From Metellina segmentata (lineage: Eukaryota; Arthropoda; Arachnida; Araneae; Tetragnathidae), in assembly GCA_947359465.1 (NCBI GenBank), contig OX375873.1, positions 38,102,437-38,166,436 of the forward strand: a stretch of 64,000 nucleotides of DNA, in the 5' to 3' direction. The notes under the pieces were generated by a model that was not told where the DNA came from, searched no databases, and was given only the letters and a program-made list of their open reading frames with translations. Shown piece by piece: positions 36,190 to 48,369 of this stretch. Position 1 is the first letter of the stretch. Each line of letters opens with the position of its first letter. Both the position numbers and the translations under genes were made by a program.

Positions 36190-39100
36190 TGGTAAGCAAA
36201 GTGCTAATATCCCGCATTTCATTTCTATTATTGCACTGTATAAAGCAATTTCACTAGGCAAACAGCAGTAATTATGACACAGTCTGGGTTAGGTCAATGC
36301 AGTAACCATGCTCGTGTCTCCAATTTAGAGCCTCCTCGTAGGACGTGAAGGATACGTCTCCCCAAACAGACCATTGATTAAACGTGTAGTAGGAGTTGCG
36401 TGGATTTACATTAGGGCCTAATGAGTATTATTATTCAATATGACCTAACACGAACACGGCAAGGATTGGATAGCCACGGAATGCTAGCGAAATGAATCCG
36501 ATTTAGTCTAGATGGTAATTTTAGCAGTTAAGAATACAATACCTTCTTCAGATAGTTTCGCGGTAACGTACTTTGCAATCACTGTGAAGATTTACTATTA
36601 CTGTGCTGAAGATCAAATATATTGGTTCTATGGAACCATTTTGCATGAACATTTAGAATGCGATTGTCTCGAGATTTGAGAGTCAAATCACGTGGTTCTG
36701 AACAAGTTTATTCTTTAAGTTAGGCGATAGATTGAAATGTAATGAATCGTACAAACAAGCGTTATTTTAACGAACAATAATTATGCAAGTAAGACTCACT
36801 TTGATTAGTAGAAATAAACTTTTGGAGGGGTTTCAGCATTTGATTTATTTTGATGCACAAGCATTGTCTTTGTGAGGTATTGAATTCACTAACCCCTGGA
36901 TGGATATATTGATATAACTAATCAGCACTAAATGTCAAATATATATATCGATAATTATGTATATTTAAATGACTAATATGTCAATCTAACTCCAATATTT
37001 GTTTTAACGGAGCACAATAATCTTTAATTTTATAATAGGACACCAAAAAGAAACGATATCATATAGTGCAAATAATACTTGTTTGAGCTTAGATTGAGGC
37101 TGAATACAAAATTGAATCAATAGGAATGAAGATTATATTTGAATTCAAAATAAAAAGTTATTAACTTATTTAAAATATGATAATAGTGAATTTAATGATC
37201 ACATGATGTGTTATACACTTATACAATAGATAACTGCAACATATAACATTTGAAATTATCGACCATTAAGTTCCAATGTTTGCTGCCTGTAAGCAGCAAA
37301 AATAACAAATACTTTAAAGCAAATAATTCAAGCTTCGAAATTATTTCTCCTTGGTGAATACAAACATATAAATAGTGTCTAAGTAAATAAAGCTGCTTAT
37401 TTTTAACCAGTTAATATTTTTTACGCATGATCTCAGTATCCCTTGTGGTATCGTTAAAACTAAAACTAACACTTATATGAGAAAAGTTTTAGCACACAGT
37501 TGCAATCGGAAAATATTTAGATCTCCAATAATTAAGATTATAAGTAATCGACTTATAAAATAAGCCACATGATGCTGTGGGATTAGTTTTATAAGAAATC
37601 TTCAGGGAAAGAAATTGGTGGAGAAAAAATGTAGACAGCCATTTTTCTACAATATACCGCTTGTTTAATAAATCTCAAAAATATATCTTTACCGAAGGAT
37701 TTGCGGTTGCACAAAAAGGAGATTATTTATGAAGCATAAAATATCCGATGCCTTGTAAAAACTATGACTAAAAATTTCTTCTTTAGAGGGGGCTTATCCC
37801 GTTAGAATATATTACAAGAATTAATTAAAATTTGACCTGACTTTGAAGGAAAACCTCTTTTATATTAAACCAAGGGAAAGCTGGACGGAAAGAAAGGAGT
37901 ATTTGTAGGTCTTTTAAAGAAAGTTTATCACAAATCCCTTTGGAGGGAATAAAATTAAATGGCCTTCCTTTGCGCTCAAAATTAATTTACAAAGTTTGAA
38001 ATGACGAGGAAGCTATTTTTTAATAACATCGACTGTAGGGATATAAACTCGCCTTTTTTGTCGAAAATTTTGCTGGCTCGAGCTGTGTATCTTTTTTCTC
38101 TCCCTTTTGTCTCTTGCATAATGAGGTACATAGTTGGAGCACAGAGGGAAGGTGGCGCTGATAGCTAAATTACTTGGGGGACGTTGACATTATCTCGTGA
38201 ATTCCACGTGTGAATTTCATATTAAATCTTTATAGCGATATCATGTTCTTAAAAACGCATTAGAAAACAAAAGATAAGCTTTCACATAAAAGCTTTAAGG
38301 CATCCAGGGAAATATAATCAGGGTATATCAGTTTCAAATCTATCGAGTTGCTGTCAACCCTATTTTCTTCCAATTGTGCCCCTTCTTTTTTGTACGAATT
38401 TTCTCTACTTTAAAGTACAGTTGTTTATATCATGAATGTTCAACTCAACAAAGGAATAGTTCTATTTTTAATTTAATTTGACAGAATAAAGTAAACTTAT
38501 AGACGCAACGTGTTTGTATGTGCTAAAATTTCTAAATTGCATACATATTTTGATGGCAGTGTCTTTACTCATATTGTATATCATATTTAAATAAATTTAT
38601 AAAGCATATAAGCATTGATATGGGCAATGCATATAAATGAAATCAAATTTATCACAAATTTACAAAAGACACAACGTTATTTCAGTATGCTGTTAATTCT
38701 TGTTTCTAATCAATATCATAAGCATGGAAAGAACTGTTCACTTTAGTGACCAATTAGTGAATCATTCCCACAGTAAATTTATGAAGGCCTACTTCAGTTG
38801 CATCCTCTTCACTTGTTCAAAGGCGATTCGATATATTTGAACGTTTTGAACATATTTTCACGTACGCTAACATTTAATTTTTTGCATTGATTACTATCTT
38901 CCAGATTTCTTATTACCTTATTTAGTAAAGCTACTGAATCAGACTAGTCAAAAACTTCAATCTTCTCTGTGTTTAGTTAGCTATATTATTCAGTTTCATA
39001 AAAGTCAAGTATATTTAAATTAAGTTATAAAATGTACTTATGAATCTTGTAGAGGTTGACTTGATATTACTTGTATCCGTTTGTTGCCATTCGGCAATAT

Positions 39101-40470
39101 ATAAATGACTTCTGATGCACGTACGTTAGCGAAATTGTATGAAAAAAATTATAAATTCACATATATTTTCACAGTATGGTGGAACCAAAATGCTGTAATG
39201 GATTTCAACGCTTTACTCATTATTAATTTGTTTTTGATACTTAATGTATTTGATCAACAGGAAGAAGCTAAAACAGCAATGCCAAAAGCTGTTCTAAAGA
39301 TTAATTCCAATAACAAATCTCATAAACTAAAAATAATTATTATGAATTAAAATTATGTCGCTATTCATTTGATTTGCTTTATAAGTTTACATCCAATTCG
39401 ATTACTAGATTCTTAATGGGATGTAACTTTATGAATAATCACATATTGCCCAGTTCTAAACTTAAACTTAAAGACTCGCAGAAAGCTCTGAAATTAGATT
39501 ATACGGTTATTAGATTATACGAGTTTCATACAATACATGTCGGTAAAACTAAATAATTTAATACACAATGCGCAGCAGTGTAGCATGTGTAAAATTTCGT
39601 TTTTAAGCTAATAGTGATGATTCGAAGCCATATGTTAGGAGATACGACCAATTATCTTCAATTCGGTAGGTAATGTGGAATTGGGACTTATTTTCATCGA
39701 TAAAACAGCTGACGAATGTACATTTAAATTAATGTTTATCCCAAAATACCCATTGTCAATATATTTGTTGATTTGACTGATGCAATATAATTTTACTTTA
39801 CTCTCCTTGTGGTTTATCTACATGTCGAAAACTGGCATGTAGTACAGAAACCTGTTCAAAAATATCAACAGTTCTGGAGAAGGGACTATAGTTTTCTTAC
39901 TTGGACTGATTTTCTTATCTAACTGTCATGTTTTCTATGAACACTGATTGAAATTTAGACTTCTCATTTCAATATTATAAACGCAAACGGTAGGTATGAC
40001 GATTATTTTAAACTAATATTTACAGAACAAAAAAGTATCTGCACATTTACTAACTAAGTAATTTTATACGCATAACTGATTTTACTGTTAAAGAACTAGA
40101 AGCCGTTAAACCCCAAACAACTAACTAACAAACCACAAACACATAAATTATTGAAAATGCATAACTTTTTAAGGTTAAATAGTGCTTCAACGGCGTCATG
40201 ATACATTTGAAATGCTGCTTACCATGAGTTATAAAATTATTTTGAACTACAATCATTTGAAACTGAACAGTTATGTACTTTGCATGATAAATAACATCTG
40301 TTTAAAGTATGTTTTTTCGTGTATTCCATTAAATAATGACATAGTTGTTTTTATTTTGGGTTGAATAGCGATATTTAAAAAAAATACTATCGAACATTAT
40401 GAATAAACTTCGATAAAACGCTCTCCCATATTTACTATTAGTTTTACAATCATCTCATGTATATGTAAAG
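36190..40470. other. No gene recognised
   Basis: AT-rich sequence. GC-richer islands at about 36280-36480 and 37790-38170 could be noncoding conserved blocks. A decayed copy of the 35.8-kb repeat lies at 38790-38910. Confidence 0.55.
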
Positions 40471-40479
40471 ATGTATTAA

Positions 40480-41330
40480 AAATTCCATGCTTGTTTTTCT
40501 TAAAGACATCATAACAGAAATATGGAAATATCATTCAACACACGCTCCACTTTTATTTCAGTTAGCTTTGTTCAAATGTTATTTCCAGTTAACAAGTATT
40601 TCGAATGTAGGAAACTCAGTATTTAAACGAAAAAATAAACACATTCTCAATTTAATGTGCCTACTAATAATTAACATTTTTTGGCGAATTTTAATTGGTC
40701 TTTCTTTCTGTGTACATTACTGTTTTGTTTCCGAAGCAAATTGCGACAGCTTACGTGGGCCCGTCTTGGCTTAGTGGGTATAACTCACTGCGCCAGCACC
40801 CTGCAAGTAGTGGTTTATTGTTCCCTCGATGAATTTCTCTCTTCTGTGTTAGTAAGGACCTCGGTATCCAGGAAGGAAAGTTAACGGATTAGTTGCGAGT
40901 TTGAATCCAACGAAAGACCATTGTGTACAAAGAGATTTGGTGCGCGTTAAATCTGTCGTGGCCTCAAATGTCCTCACTTTGGCGTGGTGTGAAAGTTTGG
41001 AGAGTTGTGTGCCAACTCAGATGTGACCTCGTCATCTATCCGTGGTTCTAAATTACGTGTTGTTATCCTCGAACCGTCCTCAATAGCCCGTTATGATGGT
41101 CCAGTGTGACGTTAATTAAAATACCTACCAAATATACCCATATGTGGTATTAGATTTCCTTATGTGTGTATGTCTAGTACTTGATGTCTGTCCTGTGTTT
41201 GTCTCAGCATGGTCGACACAACCAGCCGCCCCATCAAGTGACATCCGTTGTCTGTCTCGGATATCACTTTTAGGTGTTATGGAATATTCTGGAAAATGGT
41301 ATGAACACGAAATGTTTTTCTGTAATAAAT
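40480..41330 (+). repeat. Local duplication, copy 1, split by a SINE
   Basis: 40480-40755 matches 41440-41690 (TTATTTCCAGTTAACAAGTA versus CTATTTCCAGATAACAAGTA; GGAAACTC(A/G)GTATTTAA; TTTTTTGGCGAATTTTAATTGG versus TTTTTCGGCAATTCTGATTGG). After the SINE, 41216-41330 matches 41715-41800 (CCGTTGTCTGTCTCGGATAT versus CCGTTACCTGTCTCGGATAT). The SINE therefore inserted into one copy after the duplication. Confidence 0.82.
40757..41135 (+). mobile_element. tRNA-headed SINE, near full length
   Basis: The head begins GGGCCCGTCTTGGCTTAGTG; TGGCTTAGTGG is a perfect RNA polymerase III A box. GAGTTTGAATCCAAC about 105 nt later is a weaker B box, with an inserted stretch between the two. The body GGTGCGCGTTAAATCTGTCG, TGGCCTCAAATGTCCTCAC, CAACTCAGATGTGACCTCG and TCATCTATCCGTGG is shared with all family members. 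It ends in TTAATTAAAATACCTACC. About 80 bp of extra sequence lies between this end and the resumption of the host duplication. Confidence 0.85.
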
Positions 41331-41439
41331 TTTAGCATATTTATCTATTAATCCCAACTGTATATATGAAAAATATATTTAATCATCTTATGCTGAGCAA
41401 AAGATCTGTTCATGTTTCTCCGCTTTGTTCTTTTTTGTT

Positions 41440-41800
41440 TTCGAAACATCAACGTGGAAATATGCAAATATTATTCAATACAAGAGCCATTTTCATTCGC
41501 CGTTACCTTCTTTCAAATACTATTTCCAGATAACAAGTATCTCGAAACTCGGAAACTCGGTATTTAAGCCAAAAGAACAAACGCGATCAAAAAGAGACTA
41601 GCTTAGTACGTTCGATTATGCTAACTCATAATCAGAATTTTTCGGCAATTCTGATTGGGTCCTTCAATGTGCATGCTGCATTTTCGTACTCGAAGTAAAT
41701 TGGAACAATTTCCTCCCCCTCAAGTCATTATATCCGTTACCTGTCTCGGATATCATTTTTTGATGAAGCGAAATATTCAGGAAAACAATAGCGTAAAAAT
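41440..41800 (+). repeat. Local duplication, copy 2 (unsplit)
   Basis: Uninterrupted counterpart of 40480-41330. It serves as the empty-site reference for the SINE insertion. Confidence 0.82.
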
Positions 41801-42480
41801 TTCAAATCAAAACAGTTTTACCCTTGATTCTTGGAACTTGGGGCTACACACCACATAAATTAATCGGGGCACAAATTCGAAAAAGAAGATGCTTATTACT
41901 GAGCCGATGAACATAATTCCTCACACTTCCATTTTTCCCGAGTCAGAATGTAAATTTGTTTCTAGATGAGAGTCAAGTATTGAGCTCATTTTCTCGGTAT
42001 AAAGTTGGAGGAGGTCTTTTGGAGGTAAACTATTTAAGGGAAATAATTAAATATGAATTTGCGCGAGTAAGTTGGCACATCAACAGACCTCACTGATCAT
42101 TTAATTATTTATCTGTCACCTTTGTTCGTTTTAATCCCGTTACAAAAGGGAAAATATACTGGCATTGAAACACGTATGGTGTGTATAAGAAGTGTTACCT
42201 TTTTATATCATGATGAGTGTGGCATACGCGTGAATTACTAGTGTTAATAAAAAATAACCGGAATACTTCCTTTGAAATACATATGAAGTATCTATGGTCT
42301 ACAAATTTTTATCAAATGTTTATATGACTTATATATCATGCGGCAACAATCAGGGATTTATTTCATTTTATCGCCTAAAAATAAATTTGTTTTTTAGAAA
42401 AGAAGTATTTCCACTTCGTCGAAATTCCATAAAGTTGACTGGGATTGAGCAAAGTACATTAAATTAATAAAAAAAAGGCA

Positions 42481-43600
42481 TTTTCTGCTACAAACACATT
42501 TGAAATGTTTCAAAAAGCTTTAACAGACGATTGTATATCAAATACAATAGTAATTGATTTCTATAAAAAGTTAAAAGAAAGTAGAAAATCCGTCGTAGAT
42601 GATTCGCGAACTGGTAGATCATCCACTTCGACTCACGATCAGCATGTCAATCGGGTCAGATAATTGGTGCGTAGTGATCGTCGTTTAACAATAAAAGGCA
42701 TTGAACATGTTCCTATATCATTCGTCGACAAGACAAGTCGAAAACGACCTAAATTGTGGCGTGTTAACACATGGGTTTTGCATCACGTTAGTGCGCCATC
42801 TCACAATGTCATTATTATTTGTAATTTTTTGACAAAGCATTCAACAAATACGACTCTACAAGCTCCGTATTCACTAGATATGGCACCTTGTCAGGGTTCC
42901 CACAGTCCTTGAAAGTTTTATAAATTATTTTTCCGAACTAGAGGACCTTGAAATTTACGGAATTTGGTAAAAGGTCCTTGAAAAAACTTGATTTTTTTTT
43001 ACTAGTACAAAATTGTGTAATTTCGTTTTTCGTTAGAACTTGCTCAGACTAGTTTCCTTCATGACAAGTGTGCCATTTGAGCATCATTCTGAATAAATCC
43101 GGTGTTACGTGCTTTGACACCACGTGATATATATCAGATCAACCACAGTTGTAGGCATGTGTGAAGGAAATGGAATAAAAAAGGTTGTCAGTTTTTTTTT
43201 TTTTTTTTTTTCTTTTCAACTGACAATTTCTGAATATACCTTGTTTTAGGTCGTTATAAAAAAATTCGGGTCCTTCAAAAAATTTTTTTGGTTTTGAAAA
43301 GTCCTTACAAATTATTGAATTTTTTGGGGACAAAGATGTGAGAACCATGCTTGTGACTTTTTTTATATCCATGAGTGAAACTCCTTCTTCGTTGGGACCG
43401 TTTTGAGTTCATTGATGCAATAAAAGAAAATTAGATACGATCCTGACGGGGTTTCACAAAAACGACTTTAATGCATGTTTTGAGAATTGTTAAAAACGCG
43501 TTAGCAGAAGTGCTTTGAAGTCGGATGAGATTACTTTGAAGAAGATGATACCTTTATGGATGCCTTTTGACACCATACCGTGTACTTTTTGACTGCAGTA
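42481..43600 (+). pseudogene. mariner transposase relic, interrupted by a second transposon
   Basis: From 42481 the frame reads SATNTFEMFQKALTDDC, FYKKLKESRKSVVDDSRTG and THDQHVNRVR, then a TAA, then LVRSDRRLTIKGIEHV. This is the N-terminal DNA-binding part of a mariner transposase. An internal deletion removes the region with the first catalytic Asp. The protein resumes at about 42735 with SRKRPKLWRVNTWVLHH, where the catalytic HHDNAPSH is HHVSAPSH (Asp to Val), and reaches YSLDMAPC at 42890. A 458-bp element interrupts it. The mariner then continues at 43355 with DFF and degenerate C-terminal sequence to about 43560, including CFEVG, a stop and DYFEEDD. Terminal inverted repeats were not found. 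It is clearly dead. Confidence 0.85.
42892..43349. mobile_element. hAT-like non-autonomous element nested in the mariner relic
   Basis: 458 bp begins CAGGGTTCCCACAGTCCTTG and ends with the complement of CATGGTTCTCACATCTTTG, giving imperfect inverted ends of about 20 bp. It is flanked by CTTGT at 42887-42891 and again at 43350-43354, a 5-bp target duplication. Removing the element and one CTTGT restores the mariner reading APCDFF. The interior has several 'GGTCCTTGAAA'-type repeats and a poly-T run (about 43192-43211) but no coding capacity. The CAGGGTTCCCACA end resembles widespread animal hAT-type repeats (from memory, not searched). Confidence 0.82.
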
Positions 43601-43774
43601 GTATTCTTGTTTTAGTTTTCATTATTTTAAGAGTGCTTTTTATTTATTGAGACTCGTTAAATTTCAGGAATAAATGAACTTAGAATGGTCCGCAAAGGCG
43701 CGTATTTTCTTAACGCCATTTGATGTTTTTAGTTCTCGATTAAACCTTGAGATCACCAAAATGAAATGTCTGTT

Positions 43775-43930
43775 TGGTTGGGATTTATGGTGCAGGGCGA
43801 AGATGCGTCAAACACAAGACGACAACGAGGAAAGAAATAAAATGCAAAAACTATATGGAAGGATAGGCCAGGGTAAAACAAAAGGGATGACAGATCACTC
43901 AGAAAACTCAAGGCTTTGACCAGAATGAAA
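43775..43930 (+). repeat. Dispersed repeat copy ('GGTTGG...TTATGG' family)
   Basis: GGTTGGGATTTATGGTGCAG, GCGAAGATGCGTCAAACACA and AGACGACAACGAGG match the family start seen at 29.67 kb. The frame of 81 codons over it is not considered coding. Confidence 0.6.
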
Positions 43931-44345
43931 TTGAAACACAACACATAAATAATGCTTCTTTGAGCTTAGAGCTTATCTCAACGAAATTTTGACGATGGTG
44001 AGGAACATTATATATTTATTCAAATAACGTAATATTTGAAAGTTTCAGTCATTGATAAAAGCAACAATTGTCTTATGTGCGTTACAATCGAAAAATGATT
44101 AATGATAAATTATTTCAACGATTTAGTCTCAACGAAATGATGTTGACGGATGAAAATTTTACATAAATTTCAAACAGCAAACCATGTAACATTCGCAAGC
44201 TTAAATTATTTATAAGTGCAATGTTCGTTTTATGTGTGCTATGATAAAAAAAAAGTAATGACAATTTATTTCTAACATATATCACCTGTCATTGGTGACT
44301 GGAGTTTTGTAATTTTAATTTTGCTGTCAATGAAGTCAAGATACT

Positions 44346-44545
44346 TTAAACCTCCAAGCGGTTTCGACGAGATATCACGTCCATCAAGGTATGGTTAATT
44401 CAGCTAGTGATGAAGTATCTGGTCATCAAGATACTGCCGATTTCTTTATGATGACGAGGTCAAGATTGGGTCAATTTTATCTAATGGCGAAGTCCATCAA
44501 GATATGGTTAGTTTTGCTACTGACGTCATCGATGCGACTACCAAG
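44346..44545 (+). repeat. Minisatellite family relic, locus E
   Basis: The leader TAAACCTCCAAGCGGTTTCG and first unit GACGAGATATCACGTCCATC are well preserved. About three more decayed units follow with AGTCCATCAAGATATGGTTAG-like ends. This is the fifth copy of the family in the window. Confidence 0.75.
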
Positions 44546-44549
44546 AAGT

Positions 44550-46060
44550 GTAAACGTCATTGAATGAACTCTGAGCGTTGTGCTAAGACACGTACTCTTA
44601 GAACCATGTGACGTTTAAGAAACCTGAGTTGACAGCAAACGAGAGTTTAGGTATAGTTTTAATTGTTTAATTGAAAATGTGCGAGTAATTTTGAGCTTCA
44701 CTTATAGCAGCAAAACTTTCTCATTATGTTCTCAGCGAGGGTCGAGCAAAATCTTTCTGATACTTCAATATATGTCATACCTGGCATCTTGGTGATCACA
44801 TTAAAAATTGCCGTCTTCGTATATATTTACTTTTAGATTTTAAAACAAAAAAGTAAGTGAAAGATAGAAGAGTGGACCTTGAAATGACTGAGATATAATA
44901 CCATATGGTCCAAGTAATTGATTATCCTAGTTCTCTATCGAAATTAAAAAGTATTTTTATTAAATTTAATTGAAATTTACCGCTTGCTAATCTTAGTTTT
45001 AGGGGCTAGGGCTTACTTTTGTAATAATCACAGCTCGGGGAAAGATTCATTACACCGATATGCCTAATAAACTGTCTGCCTTTTCAAGATGAAGTTACAA
45101 TAATATATGCAGAGCATAACAACTGTTGTGTATATATATATATATAAGAAAGCTAGAAGTTCGCAATTTCTTGCGGACAGGCCGTGAAGCACTTGTTAAT
45201 TCACATGTAGATCGGCCAATCTGAGCCGAGCTAGGTGGCGCTACAACTATACGGCCCCTCCTGGAGAGAATGGCACTTGTAGATATTTTGAATAAGATCT
45301 TCGTGTGGATGTAAGAAACTCACATCTCTGTTCATATATAAATATGCGTAATCTTAATAAATAGTGTGTAGAATAATTTACTTGACGTGTGAATTAATGC
45401 AATGAAGGTGAAAGGAAATAGGTAATCAAAGGAATGGTACCTTAAGAACCACCGTAGACAATACGAAACAGTAACGGTACCTGCAATTACTAAATCCATT
45501 CTTTTTTTAGGGATTTTTGTGATCAACAAACTAACAAGATGGTCTGCTAAGATTTTACTTCTGCTCTCTAAATGTACTGGTATGGTACACATCGGGATTA
45601 CCTTAAAATGTAATTTGTACAAAACCGTATTGGCACTCAATCTAATTGGAGTTTCCAATCAACTATAAAGCGTGAATTCGTAAATAATCTTTTTTTTTAG
45701 TTTTACTACCCAAATTCTGAAATCGTATTCGAAAACAATCCAACAGATTTCATGCTCAAAATGCATACGAAAACCTTCAACATTTCATGACGGAATACAT
45801 ACAGGATATACGCGCTACAACAGAAACACCGCCACTCCCCCATGAAGCGTGACAGAGAATATCTCTCATAGACAATCCGAATTTGTGCAAACCTAATTTC
45901 CTTCCAAATCGGTAAAACGACCTGAGTTACGTTACGCTAATTTATTAACACCCCCCCCCTCCCCTAAAAAAATAACTCATAATGATGGTTGGATTAAAAA
46001 AAATACAACAGCTCACTACGATTATCCCCTTTTTTGTATCGTACTTCTTTCGGCCCCGCA
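44550..46060. other. No gene recognised
   Basis: Presumed intron or intergenic sequence upstream of the candidate terminal exon. It contains a TA microsatellite and a GC-richer patch at 45170-45270 (GAGCTAGGTGGCGCTACAAC). No supported exon. Confidence 0.5.
45130..45147. repeat. (TA)n microsatellite
   Basis: Short uninterrupted TA run (about nine units) in intergenic or intronic sequence. Confidence 0.85.
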
Positions 46061-46074
46061 ACTGCTTTAGTTAG

Positions 46075-46311
46075 TTAACTGGGGCATGCCTGCCCCCATG
46101 GCGTAAATGTGGCTGCAGTCATAACTCCGGAACACAAAAGCCATTCCCGGGACCTAGTGATTTCCTCCCTGATGACCTGTCACTCAGAGGGATCTCCAGG
46201 AAAAGCGCTACAGAGATAACGGTCATTAATTTGACCAGCGAGGACGGAGACCTCGTTCTAATGGAAGATGGCCGTCTTATGTCAAAAGTCGTCGACCTTG
46301 CCATGACCTGA
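46075..46311 (+). CDS. Candidate terminal coding exon, acidic C-terminal tail (gene not identified)
   Basis: An open + strand frame of 78 codons ends in TGA at 46309-46311. It is not ATG-initiated, as expected for an internal or last exon. The stretch is GC-richer than its flanks. From about 46120 the translation looks protein-like: HNSGTQKPFPGPSDFLPDD, then a polar segment, then the acidic LTSEDGDLVLMEDGRLM and the end SKVVDLAMT. A pyrimidine-rich run before 46074 (CTTTAGTTAG) could be the acceptor, giving phase 0. An alternative acceptor CTGCAG at 46113-46118 would start the exon at 46119 in phase 2 and keep only the most convincing residues. It lies 35.7 kb downstream of the TM exon on the same strand, so it may be the end of that protein's cytoplasmic tail. 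The TM exon ends in phase 1, so at least one connecting exon would still be needed. No domain was recognised. Confidence 0.5.
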   Translation, partial: LTGACLPPWRKCGCSHNSGTQKPFPGPSDFLPDDLSLRGISRKSATEITVINLTSEDGDLVLMEDGRLMSKVVDLAMT

Positions 46312-46444
46312 TGTCTTGGAAAGCAGACTTGATTATATCACTGCCATAGGCACACAACGGATACCGTACTTACAAGGATTACGTAATTTATTCGTTTGGT
46401 TGCAGAGAGATTCAGGTTTTATCTTTGAGTATCAGATTGATTTT

Positions 46445-46700
46445 ATACTTAACTAGCAGGCCAGCACGGCGTTACCCGTTACATTTCCTTTAGTATCCTT
46501 ACTGATACTTAAATACATTCTTGAGTCCCGCTTCCACCCGACATGACACGGTGTAGGTCATTTAAGAATTTGTTCTGGTAAAAAATTTTCCGCAGATTTT
46601 AAATACGTTGAAATGTTTACTCTATCTTTAAAAATCGCAAAGATAGAAACTTGAACTAAAGAATAATAATAATAAAAAAAAAAAAAAACGCCATTAAAAA
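46445..46700. repeat. Dispersed repeat relic related to sequence at 60.4-60.7 kb
   Basis: TATCTTTAAAAATCGCAAAG, ATAGAAACTTGAACTAAAGA and TTTTGTTTCGCTGG have counterparts at 60600-60690 (CATCTTCAACGATCCCGAAG, TTAGAAACTTTGAACTAGAG, TTTTGTTTCTCG). It starts with a GC-rich phrase, GCCAGCACGGCGTTACCCG. It lies immediately after the candidate terminal exon. Confidence 0.55.
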
Positions 46701-46709
46701 ATGTTTATT

Positions 46710-48360
46710 TGTTTTGTTTCGCTGGATTTGTTTGTGCTCAAGAAATGAAACCGAAAAAAATTTAGAATCTCATCTCTTGACACTGTTGCCATTCTAAGAA
46801 AACCAAGTAATAAAAAAAAATTGCCATTAACTTTGTTAAAAAATGTTTTGGAAGATAAGGTTTTATTATTTAAGTATGTGCACACACACACAATTATTAT
46901 AAGAGTAGAAAATGGCGACAAAATTTTCCATGCCACTTGTAGAATAATTGTCACAAACAGTTCAGGCCATGCTCTGACTTGATAAAATGATGTTTCTGAA
47001 GGATTCAGATTCAATTTTTATCGAAGAGATTTTCTTTTATTTCTGAAGTATGCATAATATTTTTAGGGGTTTAAAATGCAGACAGCATTTTTATTTACCG
47101 CTTATATAATAATTGTCTCGCAAATGGTTATTTCCATTAAAGCATTCATAATAAAGTGCATACAAAATAATGTATCATGGTTTTCAAGTTTAAAAAAAGA
47201 AATCTAATTTATCCTACACCTAGTCTTATTGTAATTCCCAATTTTAAAGACAATTCAAACAGCATTGAATATATCCAATTACATTTTTACGGTGCCGAGC
47301 TGGAAACAATATGTTTGGCCATTTAAAGGGCCCTATACTAAAAAAATATTTAAAGAAATTATGGGCGAAGATCGAATGTAGTACTTTTAGGTTAAGCGAG
47401 GGATACGAGGGTCTCATAGCCCATCAAGTGTCATGACATAATATTACATACCTAAGCAAACTTAGCCCTCTGAATGATTTACATATCTTTTTTACAATCT
47501 GCAGTCTTTCCTGTACGAGTTCAAACTTTTCGTGAACTTATAAACAATATGATATTTTCCGAGATTCTTTCAACTAGATAATGTGAATCTTTAGTCATCA
47601 TGTGTGTAGCGAGGTAAAATCATTAGCACTACTCGTATATCTTGTGACACTCAGAAGGGTAATGTGACCAGAATACTTATAATCATCATGTAATTCCAGG
47701 CATTTCAACGCCCGTTAAATTGCTAATCCATTGTTACAATAATGGTACGAACTGTGCAATTGTAAAGCTGTAATTCCTTAAAACTGCATAAAAATGTCTC
47801 AGAATTGTCTTAGAATTTCCCAGGTTTCTAATTCGTCACGCATCCTTTGGGAATTAGGTTACAATAAAAGGTTGTAGAATATCCAGAACAATACAAAGTA
47901 CGCTTCGTTAAGATGTATTTAATGAATTGGAGAAAATTATTTCACAAAACTCTAAAATTTAAGGTACAGTTTCCAATTTCAAGTGCCCCAAGCAATCATC
48001 ACAGAATCCTGCGCGTCCAAAAGAATCCATATTTGGAATGCACACACATTGGGTAATCCGATTTGCCTCTTACAACGCGAAAACTTATTCAAAGCGGCCT
48101 TCGTTAGCGATAATTAAATTGCAACGACTCGCTGAAGTCAGCAAAGAGAAAGAAACAACTACGAAATCACACAGATGAAGCAATTCAACGAAATCGCAAT
48201 GTTTGCTCAATCAAACCATTCACTCGATTTGTCCTCACTTAATTGTGTTTAATCTGCAAAGTACACCTTGTGTGTGTTGTATCTTCAATTCATTTTCCCA
48301 ACTCGTCCTTAAATCCACCGAAAATGGCGACAAAAGTTTATGCTTTTGAAACAAGCGCAA
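46710..48360. other. No gene recognised
   Basis: AT-rich sequence downstream of the candidate terminal exon. A minus-strand frame of 106 codons (46694-47014) shows no motif. Confidence 0.55.
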
Positions 48361-48369
48361 AGTATGTAA

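Noticed and set aside
46119..46304. 61-codon minus-strand frame
   Set aside because: It is the reverse of the better-supported plus-strand terminal exon.
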